From NCBI RefSeq assembly GCF_026341515.1, contig NZ_JAPEOK010000001.1, positions 3,410,001-3,474,000 on the forward strand: a stretch of DNA of 64,000 nt. Direction: 5' to 3'. Below are positions 25,447-32,598 of the stretch, one piece after another; position 1 is the first letter of the stretch, and each line of letters opens with the position of its first letter. The position numbers and the translations under genes were made by a program. Under the pieces are notes generated by a model. The model was not told the DNA's origin, made no database searches, and saw nothing but the letters and a program-made list of their open reading frames with translations. This stretch comes from Streptomyces sp. NBC_00878 (GTDB lineage: Bacteria > Actinomycetota > Actinomycetes > Streptomycetales > Streptomycetaceae).

Positions 25447-25718
25447 CGGCTTGCCTCCGCGAACTGCCGTACAGAAAAGTCCTGTTGGTGTTCCTCGGGA
25501 GGGAGAATGTAGGCGCGTACGAGTGTGCTCGTCTCGCCCTGGGCGTGTACGGCGTCCAGCGGGGCGGGGGTGCGTCCGGCGCGGCGCAGACGGGCGAGCA
25601 CCAGTAAGGCGCCCCAGATTTCCGGCGACGGCTGCATCGCGTGCGCGGGCGCCTTCGCGGGCTGGTCGGGGATGGAGTGCGTGCCGGGCTTCCGGGGCCC
25701 GAACAGCAGGGCTCTCAC
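25443..25718 (-). CDS. Small hypothetical protein, first main gene of the cassette
   Basis: A 91-residue protein starting with GTG directly after the TGA of a 9-codon leader frame. Conserved-looking stretch: SPEIWGALLVLARLRRAGRT, then LDAVHAQGETSTLVRAYILP. It has no signal peptide or known domain. A competing frame from ATG 25722 is open across the same stretch, but its Arg/Pro/Thr-rich translation looks like an artefact. It overlaps the next gene by 4 nt. Confidence 0.6.
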   Translation of the reverse strand: MRALLFGPRKPGTHSIPDQPAKAPAHAMQPSPEIWGALLVLARLRRAGRTPAPLDAVHAQGETSTLVRAYILPPEEHQQDFSVRQFAEASR

Positions 25719-25748
25719 TCATTCGAGTGGGCGTGATAGGACGGACAT
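25719..25748 (-). CDS. Nine-codon leader peptide coupled to the cassette
   Basis: ATG 25748 reads MSVLSRPLE and stops at TGA (25719-25721), immediately before the GTG of the next gene, which has no ribosome-binding site of its own. A strong GAAGGAG lies 8 nt upstream of this ATG. The arrangement suggests that ribosomes terminating here restart on the downstream gene. Confidence 0.45.
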   Translation of the reverse strand: MSVLSRPLE

Positions 25749-25812
25749 CGTTGGCGCTCCTTCGCAGCGTCGACCATGCCCCCGGCCGGTCGCACGGCGC
25801 GGGGGTGCTCTG

Positions 25813-25883
25813 TTGCAATTGGTCAACGCGCCCGCCGGTCCGGCGACTTGCACACTTCTTGCACAGGTGCCGGGCGCGTTGCA
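25813..25883. promoter_or_regulatory. TTGCA repeat array in the divergent promoter
   Basis: Four same-direction TTGCA copies start at 25813, 25848, 25859 and 25879. Two sit 11 bp apart (TTGCAC-N5-TTGCAC) and the next is 20 bp on, close to helical turns. They lie between the cassette and the XRE-TPR regulator and are a candidate binding site for it. Confidence 0.4.
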
Positions 25884-25939
25884 GGCGCCTTTGGGACCAT
25901 GGCACGTGAGGACGTCACCGAGCGGGGAAGACGCAAGGT

Positions 25940-27094
25940 ATGAGCGCTACACAGGTACCCGGACCAGGCGCCAACGTCGCGGCGCGTCGGAAGGATCTCG
26001 GGCTCAGCCAGGTCGCCATAGCCCGACGGGCGGGAGTGTCGGTCTCTCTGCTGAGCAAGATTGAGGTGGGGGACCGAGCGCTCACCCAGGGTGTAGGCGC
26101 AGCGCTGGCCCGTGCAATGGATCTCACTCTTGATGAACTTCTGGGAAGCGCCCCGGAAGAGAACCTGAATGAGCTGAACTACGCCATTCGTAGGTTCGAT
26201 ATCCCAGGGGAACCGCCGGAGCATCCTGAGCGGCTGCAACAGGAAGTCGATAAACTCAACCAACTCCGCTGGAATACGGAACTGGCTCGGATTCAAATTC
26301 GTCTGCCGTCCCTCCTTGCCAACGTGACGAGTCATGCCCACCTGACAGGAGAACCGAGGGCATGGACTCTGGTAGCGGATGTGTATGGAGTCATCTACTG
26401 GCTGGCCGCGCGCCACAGGTGGATGCACCTGGCTGAACTTGCCACAATGAAACAACGAATTGCCGCAGAGAGGGCGGATCCCATTGCGGCAATCGTCGCG
26501 GCTCGTGATGACGCCGGCACGTTCCTCAACTCCGGCGACTTCACTGGTGGATTGGCCATCATTGATCGGGCGGTTGTTCAGGCAGAATCGACGCTCACCG
26601 GACGAGAGCGCGCATTCGGGCTCGGCGTTCTGCACCTGCGAGGCTTGACCCTCGCCGGACGCCTGAAGGACAAGCAGACGATGAAGCGTTATGTTGAGGC
26701 GGCATGGCGAGCGGCTGACGAATTTCCCGAGGAAGTCGCAAAGCATGGTATGCAGTTCGGCCCCGAGCAGACGGCTACCCATGTCATCTCGACTTCCTCA
26801 GACATGGACCAGCACCGTAAGGCACTGGACACCGCCGAAGATCTGATTCGGGCGGGCATGACACTTCCGGCGAACCGAGTAGCCCCGGTGTATATGAACC
26901 TGGGCCGGTCCCAGCTAGCACTAGGGGACCAGGACGGCACTATTGACAGCCTGGAGAAGGCTTGGGCCGCCGCCCCTGAGATGGCCAATGTGCACCCTAC
27001 AAGTCTGGAACTGACGCGCGTTCTCGCTTCTCAGCACAAGCGCAGTAACCCGCGATTGACCAACCTCGTAAAGAAGGCTGGGATCATTCTCTGA
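25940..27094 (+). CDS. XRE-family regulator with TPR-like sensor domain
   Basis: A 384-residue protein. Residues 5-65 are an HTH_XRE domain (ARRKDLGLSQVAIARRAGVS then LLSKIEVGDRALT). The rest is all helical with TPR-like repeats (WTLVADVYGVIYWLAARHRW; PVYMNLGRSQLALGDQDGTIDSLEKAW), as in Streptomyces regulators that sense a peptide or small ligand. It is divergent from the small-gene cassette. Base composition is visibly less GC-rich than its neighbours, which suggests acquisition by transfer. Confidence 0.8.
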   Translation: MSATQVPGPGANVAARRKDLGLSQVAIARRAGVSVSLLSKIEVGDRALTQGVGAALARAMDLTLDELLGSAPEENLNELNYAIRRFDIPGEPPEHPERLQQEVDKLNQLRWNTELARIQIRLPSLLANVTSHAHLTGEPRAWTLVADVYGVIYWLAARHRWMHLAELATMKQRIAAERADPIAAIVAARDDAGTFLNSGDFTGGLAIIDRAVVQAESTLTGRERAFGLGVLHLRGLTLAGRLKDKQTMKRYVEAAWRAADEFPEEVAKHGMQFGPEQTATHVISTSSDMDQHRKALDTAEDLIRAGMTLPANRVAPVYMNLGRSQLALGDQDGTIDSLEKAWAAAPEMANVHPTSLELTRVLASQHKRSNPRLTNLVKKAGIIL

Positions 27095-27331
27095 TACATC
27101 CGTCGCGCATGAAGATATGCATCTACCGTGCCCGTAGGTTCCGCACAGGCCGCACGTGAGGTTGGGTCCTGCGCAGCCGTCAGTGCGGCATACAGCGATC
27201 ACGGCTGCCGCCTCTGCTGTGTGGCGAACTGCATGACGAGGGAGCCCAAGCGGGCGCACGGGCCTCCGTCTTCGAGCGCGTGTCATCGAAGGCCGAGTGA
27301 GCCCGTATCGCGCGGCGTCACGCGGAGATCA

Positions 27332-27546
27332 TCAGCGGCCGGAGTGGTGCGCGAGCCAGTCCATGGCGGCCTCGCCGGTGTTGAGGACGGAGATGTGTCC
27401 GTCGTCCGGGCTCAGTCGCAGTTCTGCCGCGGGGCAGTGGCTCGCGAGCCACTGGCTGTGCGAGCTGGGCACGACCCGGTCCTGGCCGCCGTGCAGGAAG
27501 AGGACCGGCGCGATGACCTGCCCGGGGTCGAATCCCCGCGACCACC
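27332..27546 (-). pseudogene. C-terminal remnant of an alpha/beta hydrolase
   Basis: About 70 codons ending at TGA (27332-27334). They read as the end of a prolyl-aminopeptidase-like hydrolase: APVLFLHGGQDRVVPSSHS carries the catalytic Asp loop and LSPDDGHISVL the catalytic His. The N-terminal two thirds, including the nucleophile, are missing; the sequence ends where a transposase remnant begins. Confidence 0.6.
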
Positions 27547-27710
27547 AGGTCGCCGAGCAGTCGAAGAATTACCGGTACTCCACCAACCATCAGGTCGTCA
27601 TCCATGCCAAGAGGTGGAAGATTCTCCGCGACTGTCGCCTCAAGGGCGACGGTGTCGATCACGCCATGCTCAGCATCGCCCGCCTGCACAACCTCGCTCC
27701 GACCAGCTGA
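27547..27710 (+). pseudogene. 3' remnant of an IS5-type transposase
   Basis: About 54 codons ending at TGA: VIHAKRWKILRDCRLKGDG then HAMLSIARLHNLA, the typical C-terminus of IS5-group DDE transposases. The catalytic region is absent. It directly abuts the hydrolase remnant, so the insertion and later deletion probably destroyed that gene. Confidence 0.55.
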
Positions 27711-27764
27711 CACATACCCAACAAAGCCGCCGCCTGCCGAAAATTCGCAGCGATTGGCCGATCA

Positions 27765-27995
27765 CTATGACCGAGAATCACGGTCCCGCAAGGCGCTCAC
27801 ACCGTTGACATGGGCGAAATGCTGATAAGCATGAGCCTGGCGGCGCCCATCGCGAAGCCCCCGGGTAGCCGCCCCTTCGATCCGATGCGCTTCGGGATTG
27901 AGCGGTAACCATCGTCGCTCCCGACGTACAAGCAAGTTCATGGCGACGGCCAGAATTGACGCCACGGCCGCCAGCGCCACCACCACGTAGCCCAT
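27765..27995 (-). CDS. Putative small single-helix membrane protein
   Basis: A 76-residue reading frame from ATG 27995 with GGAGG just upstream (short spacing). One transmembrane helix (VVVALAAVASILAVAMNLLV) is followed by a basic, His-containing cytoplasmic tail. Longer in-frame starts up to 28148 exist. Not recognised; coding status is uncertain in this degenerate region. Confidence 0.35.
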   Translation of the reverse strand: MGYVVVALAAVASILAVAMNLLVRRERRWLPLNPEAHRIEGAATRGLRDGRRQAHAYQHFAHVNGVSALRDRDSRS

Positions 27996-28209
27996 CTTCC
28001 TCCGCAATCGCCTCAGACAGTCGTCATGATCGGCGAAACCCGGCTTCGCTCGACGAAGACTGCCTGACCACCGTACCCACCTGGTCACTCGACGTGAACG
28101 GCAGGTTCCGGCATCAAGACTCGGCTGAACTCTGCCGTCTTCCGGCAACGCCCAGCCAACCCAGTCTCACTTCGCTCCCGGTGGGTGCGTCGGACATACG
28201 GGACAGCTT

Positions 28210-29271
28210 TTAGGCCGAGGTTCTCTTGTGCGGGGCGGTTTTTTTGGCCGCGGGCTTCTTCGTGGCTGTTTTCTTGCTGGAAGCCGTCGTGGCTTTCTTT
28301 GTTGCCGCCGTTTTCTTCGCGGCCGTCTTCTTCGCAGCCGCCTTCTTGGTCGTGGACGTCGACTTCCTGCCGGCGGCCTGCTTGGGCGCGGCCCTGGAGG
28401 ACTTGCGGGCGGGCGTCTTGCGGAGGGGCTTGACCTCGGCCGAGGCCGCGGCCTTCGCCTCGCCCGCTCCCTCGTCCCCGCCCGCACCCTCGCCGCGCGC
28501 GACCCGCGCCTGCCGAACACTGCTCTCCAACGCGGCCATAAGGTCAATGACCTTGCCGCCCCCCGTCTCCCCAGCGGGAACAGCGGGCATCTTCTCGCCG
28601 GAGGCCTTCGCCGCTATGAGCTCCTCCACCGCCTCGCGATAGTCGTCGTGGAGCTCGTTGAGGTCGACCTCCCCCAACGTGTCCATCAACGCGTCCGCGA
28701 GGTCGAGCTCCTTGTCCCGGACCGTGACGCTCACGTCTGGGGCGACACTCTCGGGCGCCCGGATCTCGTCCGGCCAGAGCAGCCCGTGCATCGCGATGAC
28801 GTCGTCGACGACCCGCAGCATGCCGAGCCGCTCCCGCCCCCGCAGGGCGTACTTCGCGATGGCGACCTTCTGGCTGCGCTTCAACGCCTCCCGCAGGAGC
28901 GTGTACGGCTTGGCCGCCGGCACCCCGTTCGCCGCGAGGTAGTACGCCGTGTCCATCTGGAGCGGATCGATCCGGTCGGCCGGCACGAAGGCGACGATCT
29001 CGATCGTCCGGGCGGTCGGGATGGGCAGGGATGCCAGATCGTCGTCAGTGATCGGGATGATCGAGCCGTCCGCGTCCTCGTACGCCTTGCCGATCTCGGG
29101 CGCCGACACCTCCCGCTCCTCCAGCTCGCACACTTTGCGGTAGCGAATACGTCCACCGTCCTCCAGATGGATCTGACGGAAGGAGATCGAGTGGCTCTCG
29201 GTCGCGTTCACGAGCTTGATCGGGATGCTGACCAGGCCGAAGGAGATGGCGCCGTTCCATATGGATCGCAC
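28210..29271 (-). CDS. ku: Ku DNA end-binding protein
   Basis: A 353-residue bacterial Ku, the homodimeric ring that binds double-strand ends and recruits LigD in non-homologous end joining. It begins with the hallmark RSIWNGAISFGLVSIPIKL and has the beta-barrel core (MDTAYYLAANGVPAAKPYTL). GTG 29271 is chosen because AAAGG lies 8 nt upstream; GTG 29280 is possible. After about residue 255 comes a long Lys/Ala/Thr tail with repeated AAKKTA units, histone-H1-like, as in other actinobacterial Ku with extended DNA-binding tails. Divergent from ligD. Confidence 0.93.
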   Translation of the reverse strand: MRSIWNGAISFGLVSIPIKLVNATESHSISFRQIHLEDGGRIRYRKVCELEEREVSAPEIGKAYEDADGSIIPITDDDLASLPIPTARTIEIVAFVPADRIDPLQMDTAYYLAANGVPAAKPYTLLREALKRSQKVAIAKYALRGRERLGMLRVVDDVIAMHGLLWPDEIRAPESVAPDVSVTVRDKELDLADALMDTLGEVDLNELHDDYREAVEELIAAKASGEKMPAVPAGETGGGKVIDLMAALESSVRQARVARGEGAGGDEGAGEAKAAASAEVKPLRKTPARKSSRAAPKQAAGRKSTSTTKKAAAKKTAAKKTAATKKATTASSKKTATKKPAAKKTAPHKRTSA

Positions 29272-29298
29272 GTGCAGCACCTTTCCACTCGGTTGAGG

Positions 29299-29328
29299 AT
29301 GGATTCATGCGTTTGATGATGAATCCAT
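29299..29328. promoter_or_regulatory. Inverted repeat in the divergent ku-ligD promoter
   Basis: Perfect 10-bp arms ATGGATTCAT and ATGAATCCAT with a 10-bp spacer, so the half-sites lie two helical turns apart, in the 71-nt gap between ku and ligD. It is placed to control both genes and is notably AT-richer than the surroundings. The regulator is unknown. Confidence 0.55.
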
Positions 29329-29342
29329 GGGATTGTCATCGT

Positions 29343-30224
29343 ATGACGGCAATCACGGAGGTGGAGGGGCGAAGGCTCGCGCTGAGCAATCTGGAGAAGG
29401 TCCTCCATCCGGCGACCGGCTTCACCAAGGGCGAGCTGCTGCACTACTACGCGACGACCGCCGAAGCCCTGCTGCCTCACCTCCGCGACCGGCCGCTGTC
29501 GTTCCTGCGCTACCCGGACGGGCCCGGCGGCCAGGTCTTCTTCGCCAAGAACGTGCCGCCGGGTACGCCCGAGTGGGTCACCACGGCCGAGGTGCCGCGG
29601 TCGGAGGGACCGGCCCGGATGGTGCTGGTCCAGGACCTCGCGAGCCTCGTCTGGGCGGCGAACCTCGTGACCGAGTTCCATACGCCGCAGTGGCTGATCG
29701 ACGCGCCGGGCGAGGCCGACCGGCTCGTCTTCGACCTCGACCCGGGGGCGCCCGCGACCGTCGTCGAGTGCTGCGAGGTCGCGCTCTGGCTGCGGGAGCG
29801 GCTCGCGGCGGACGGGATCGAGGCGTACGCGAAGACGTCCGGGTCGAAGGGCCTGCATCTGCTGGCGGCGCTGCGGCCGACGCCCTCCGCCCGGGCGACG
29901 GAGTACGCGAAGGAGCTCGCGATGGAGGCGGAGAGGGCGCTGCCGCGGCTCGTCGTGCACCGGATGGCGCGCAGCCTGCGGCCGGGCAAGGTCTTCGTCG
30001 ACTGGAGCCAGAACGTGGCGCGGAAGACGACGGCGGCGCCCTACACGCTGCGAGCGCGGGCGGAGCCGACGGTGTCGGCGCCGGTGACGTGGGCGGAGGT
30101 CGGGGAATGCGGGTCCGCCCGCGAGCTGACCTTCCTGGCCCCGGACATCGCACCGCGCCTACGGGACCACGGCGACCTGCTGTCCCCGCTGTTCGACAAG
30201 GACCATGCCGGCCTCCTGCCCTGA
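29343..30224 (+). CDS. ligD: LigD polymerase-domain protein (stand-alone primase/polymerase)
   Basis: A 293-residue archaeo-eukaryotic-primase-type NHEJ polymerase without ligase or nuclease domain. Visible motifs: LSNLEKVLHP at the start, RPLSFLRYPDG, the metal-binding DLDPG, KTSGSKGLHL, and RPGKVFVDWSQN. It fills gaps at broken ends held by Ku. ATG 29343 is preferred over ATG 29307, which lies inside the inverted repeat. No ribosome-binding site is visible, so it may be leaderless. Confidence 0.9.
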   Translation: MTAITEVEGRRLALSNLEKVLHPATGFTKGELLHYYATTAEALLPHLRDRPLSFLRYPDGPGGQVFFAKNVPPGTPEWVTTAEVPRSEGPARMVLVQDLASLVWAANLVTEFHTPQWLIDAPGEADRLVFDLDPGAPATVVECCEVALWLRERLAADGIEAYAKTSGSKGLHLLAALRPTPSARATEYAKELAMEAERALPRLVVHRMARSLRPGKVFVDWSQNVARKTTAAPYTLRARAEPTVSAPVTWAEVGECGSARELTFLAPDIAPRLRDHGDLLSPLFDKDHAGLLP

Positions 30225-30249
30225 TCACGGCCGACCGACCTCGGCGCAG

Positions 30250-30325
30250 CCCACTCACCTCAGCCCAGCCACCTCAGCCCAGCCCAGCCACCTCAGCCCA
30301 GCCCAGCCACCTCACCTCAGTCCAG
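30250..30325. repeat. 19-bp tandem repeat CCACCTCAGCCCAGCCCAG
   Basis: About three copies start at 30269, 30288 and 30307, with degenerate flanks, in the gap after ligD. It separates convergent ligD and the NERD gene; no hairpin is evident. Confidence 0.75.
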
Positions 30326-30345
30326 GCCAGGCACGGATCGCGGTC

Positions 30346-31149
30346 TCACACCCGCGTCCACGTATGCCGATCCCGGGCCATCGCATGCAGCGCCTCGACA
30401 TCCGCCGGCTTCAGGGTCCCGCCGAGGCGGGCCAGCATCGGAAGGTCCGTGTCCGTCAGGACGCGGGCCTCCCGCAGCGGGCCGGTGACGTCGAGGGCGG
30501 ACGGGCCGAAGACCGCCAGGACCGGGCGGACCTCCGCGGTCAGCGCGTACGAGGCGCGGTTGGCGTCGGCGCGGACGGCGCGGAGCAGCGGGGACGGCTC
30601 GCGGCGGCCGATCGCGACCATCGGATCGGACACGAGGACCCGCTGCTTACGGGCGTACAGAGCGCGGACGGCGAAGAGCCCGCCCGGGCCGATGACGAGA
30701 TGGTGGATACGGTCGCCGCCCGGGAGCGGAACCGAGTGCAGGGTGCGCCAGCCCGCCCCCTCCAGCCGGTCCAGGGCCTCCCCGACCGCCTGCTCCGCCG
30801 CGAGCCCCCGCCGCCGCGGATCGGGCCGCATCCGGCGCGGAGCCGCCGGTTCGCGGTCGAGCGCGATCTGGAGCGCCTCGCCGGGCCGGTTCGGCGCGAG
30901 GTCGTCGTCCGGGTGCAGGGACAGCCGCGCGAGCTCCGCGGGCGTGGGCACCGGCGGCGGCCCCACCGTCACCGCGCCGGTCAGGAACGGTCCGAGCACG
31001 TCGAGCACGTCCTCGCGCCGCTCCTCGCTGAGCAGGTTGACCCTGGCCGCCTCTCTGTCGTACCAGGCGACGTTCCTGCCGTCCGTGAGACAGACGTACA
31101 GCCGCTCCTGGCCCTGTCGCCAAGCCGGTATGACGCGCAGTTCGTTCAT
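30346..31149 (-). CDS. NERD (nuclease-related) domain protein
   Basis: A 267-residue protein; the ATG at 31149 follows GGGGTGATGG. Residues 110-190 look like a NERD domain: RRGLAAEQAVGEALDRLEGAGWR, then HSVPLPGGDRIHHLVIGPGG, similar to the GExx and DxDH core of this nuclease-like fold, followed by a helical tail. The N-terminal part is a ligand-binding-like segment of unknown role. Proximity to Ku and LigD hints at DNA processing, but this is inference. Confidence 0.7.
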   Translation of the reverse strand: MNELRVIPAWRQGQERLYVCLTDGRNVAWYDREAARVNLLSEERREDVLDVLGPFLTGAVTVGPPPVPTPAELARLSLHPDDDLAPNRPGEALQIALDREPAAPRRMRPDPRRRGLAAEQAVGEALDRLEGAGWRTLHSVPLPGGDRIHHLVIGPGGLFAVRALYARKQRVLVSDPMVAIGRREPSPLLRAVRADANRASYALTAEVRPVLAVFGPSALDVTGPLREARVLTDTDLPMLARLGGTLKPADVEALHAMARDRHTWTRV

Positions 31150-31221
31150 GCACCATCACCCCACGACCATGGGAACAGGCGGGGTGCTCCAGGGGCAAGA
31201 AGCCGGTTACCTTTGGGAGCA

Positions 31222-31746
31222 GTGGAGTGGGAGGCGCCGTTGCGGGCTCGCAGGAACCAACCCGATGCACCGGCCCCGGACAGCCCGTGGAGCGAGATCG
31301 TGCCCGGCCTGTGGATGGGCGGTCACGAGTACATGGGCCGGACCGGGGAACCGGAGTTCGCCGTCGTACGAGACGAGTTCGACCTGGTCCTGACCCTGCT
31401 GCGACTGCCCGGCCACGGCCCCGACCCGGGGGTGGAACACCATGTGTGGCCGATCCCCGACGGGCCGTTGGACGGCACCCAGCTGGCGGGTGTGATGCGC
31501 CTCGCACGGACCGCCGACGAGGCGCGCGACGAGGGCCGGCGCATCCTGGTCCGCTGCTACCACGGCTACAACCGCTCGGGCCTGGTCGTCGCCCAGGCCC
31601 TGATCCGCGCGGGCAGCACGGCCGAGGACGCGATCCGCCTGATCCGCGCCCGCCGCTCCCCGTGGGCCCTGCACAACGAGCTCTTCGTGGAGTACCTCCG
31701 GGCGGGCCTCGACACGGCCCGGCTCCTGGAGGAGCTCGCCGAGTAG
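31222..31746 (+). CDS. Dual-specificity-type protein phosphatase
   Basis: A 174-residue phosphatase; the GTG at 31222 has GGGAG five bases upstream. The active-site loop RCYHGYNRSG matches the CX5R signature (Cys about 113), and the general acid Asp is likely in WPIPDGPL. C-terminal helices carry the usual SAEDAIRLIRxRR-type segment (AEDAIRLIRARR). It dephosphorylates Tyr/Ser/Thr or small phospho-substrates; target unknown. Divergent from the NERD gene over 72 nt. Confidence 0.8.
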   Translation: MEWEAPLRARRNQPDAPAPDSPWSEIVPGLWMGGHEYMGRTGEPEFAVVRDEFDLVLTLLRLPGHGPDPGVEHHVWPIPDGPLDGTQLAGVMRLARTADEARDEGRRILVRCYHGYNRSGLVVAQALIRAGSTAEDAIRLIRARRSPWALHNELFVEYLRAGLDTARLLEELAE

Positions 31747-31750
31747 CTGA

Positions 31751-31930
31751 GCCGGCCTGCCGCAGCGGTTCCGTACCGAGGGTGGCTCGAACGGGCACGG
31801 GCTGGGGCTCACCATCGCGCTGGGGCAGGCGGGGGTGTTGGGGGCGAGGCTCTGTTTCGCGAACGCGATGGATGGTGGAGCCCTGGCGACGCTGACGCTT
31901 CGCCAGGGCTCCGGTCGACCGACAGAGTTC
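31751..31930 (+). pseudogene. C-terminal fragment of a sensor histidine kinase
   Basis: About 60 codons read LPQRFRTEGG, then NGHGLGLTIALGQAGVLGA and GGALATLTL: the F/G2 boxes and final strand of a HATPase_c domain. No start, dimerisation or sensor part is present and an in-frame stop lies just upstream. It is a remnant in the 320-nt gap between the phosphatase and SH3 genes. Confidence 0.55.
31877..31912 (+). terminator. Hairpin at the end of the kinase remnant
   Basis: A perfect 13-bp stem (31877-31889 with 31900-31912) and a 10-nt loop. It lies inside the last kinase codons but is well placed to end transcription from the phosphatase gene. Confidence 0.55.
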
Positions 31931-32066
31931 GGGGCTGCGGGGCCCCTGAGCAAGTCGGCGATGAGCAGTCTCTGTCTCCGATGGCCCAGTGTGACGGGCG
32001 GGCGCCGCAGGCTGCTCCTAATGTGGCGATTAGTCAGCTCTGCCCACCTTTCTGGAGGAGCCAGCA

Positions 32067-32441
32067 ATGTCCCTGCGTACCGCTCTCATCCGCCTCGGCA
32101 TAGTCGCCGCCGGCAGCGCCCTCGTCGTCGGAGCCGTCGGCCCCGCCGCCGCGAACGACGACTGGGGCCAGAACAACGGCAGCCACCACAGCGGCAGCCA
32201 CCAAAGGCTCTACAAGGGCGTCGTCACGGCGCCCGGCGGACTGAACCTCCGCGACAGGCCGACCCGCAGCAGCGCCATCATCGGCTTCGTGGGCCACGGT
32301 GAGCAGGTCTCCATCTTCTGCAAGGTGAGCGGCGAGAACGTCAAGGGCAACAACCTCTGGTACCTCCTCGCGGACGGCACCTGGGCCTGGGCGACGGCTC
32401 GCTTCATCGACAACATCGGGCCCGCCCCGAGCTGGTGCTGA
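32067..32441 (+). CDS. Secreted SH3-domain protein
   Basis: A 124-residue exported protein; GGAGGAGCC precedes the ATG. The signal peptide ends near GPAAANDD (about residue 30). A short Gly/His/Ser linker leads to a bacterial SH3 domain (VVTAPGGLNLRDRPTRSS, VGHGEQVSIFCKV, NNLWYLLADGTWAWATARF), which usually binds cell-wall peptide stems. Two Cys could form a disulphide. Its stop lies in the first unit of an 18-bp tandem repeat. Confidence 0.85.
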   Translation: MSLRTALIRLGIVAAGSALVVGAVGPAAANDDWGQNNGSHHSGSHQRLYKGVVTAPGGLNLRDRPTRSSAIIGFVGHGEQVSIFCKVSGENVKGNNLWYLLADGTWAWATARFIDNIGPAPSWC

Positions 32442-32490
32442 GTACTCCGCTGATGCTGAGTACTCCGCTGGCGCTGAATGCTCCGCGGGC
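32437..32490. repeat. 18-bp tandem repeat starting at the SH3 stop codon
   Basis: Three units (32437, 32455, 32473) of GCTGAGTACTCCGCTGAT-type sequence. The first includes the TGA of the SH3 gene, so the gene's 3' end has been copied downstream. Confidence 0.8.
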
Positions 32491-32491
32491 A

Positions 32492-32532
32492 CACGTCGAC
32501 CGCCCCGCACTCCCGCAGGGGCGGTCGACGTG
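32492..32532. terminator. Strong hairpin terminator after the SH3 gene
   Basis: A perfect 15-bp stem CACGTCGACCGCCCC (32492-32506) with 32518-32532, loop 11 nt, before the SEDS gene promoter. Confidence 0.8.
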
Positions 32533-32598
32533 CACCCGAGGAGCATGTTTGACCCCATATAGCGGGACATTGAGTGACTCCCTTGCTACGTTCCGGAC

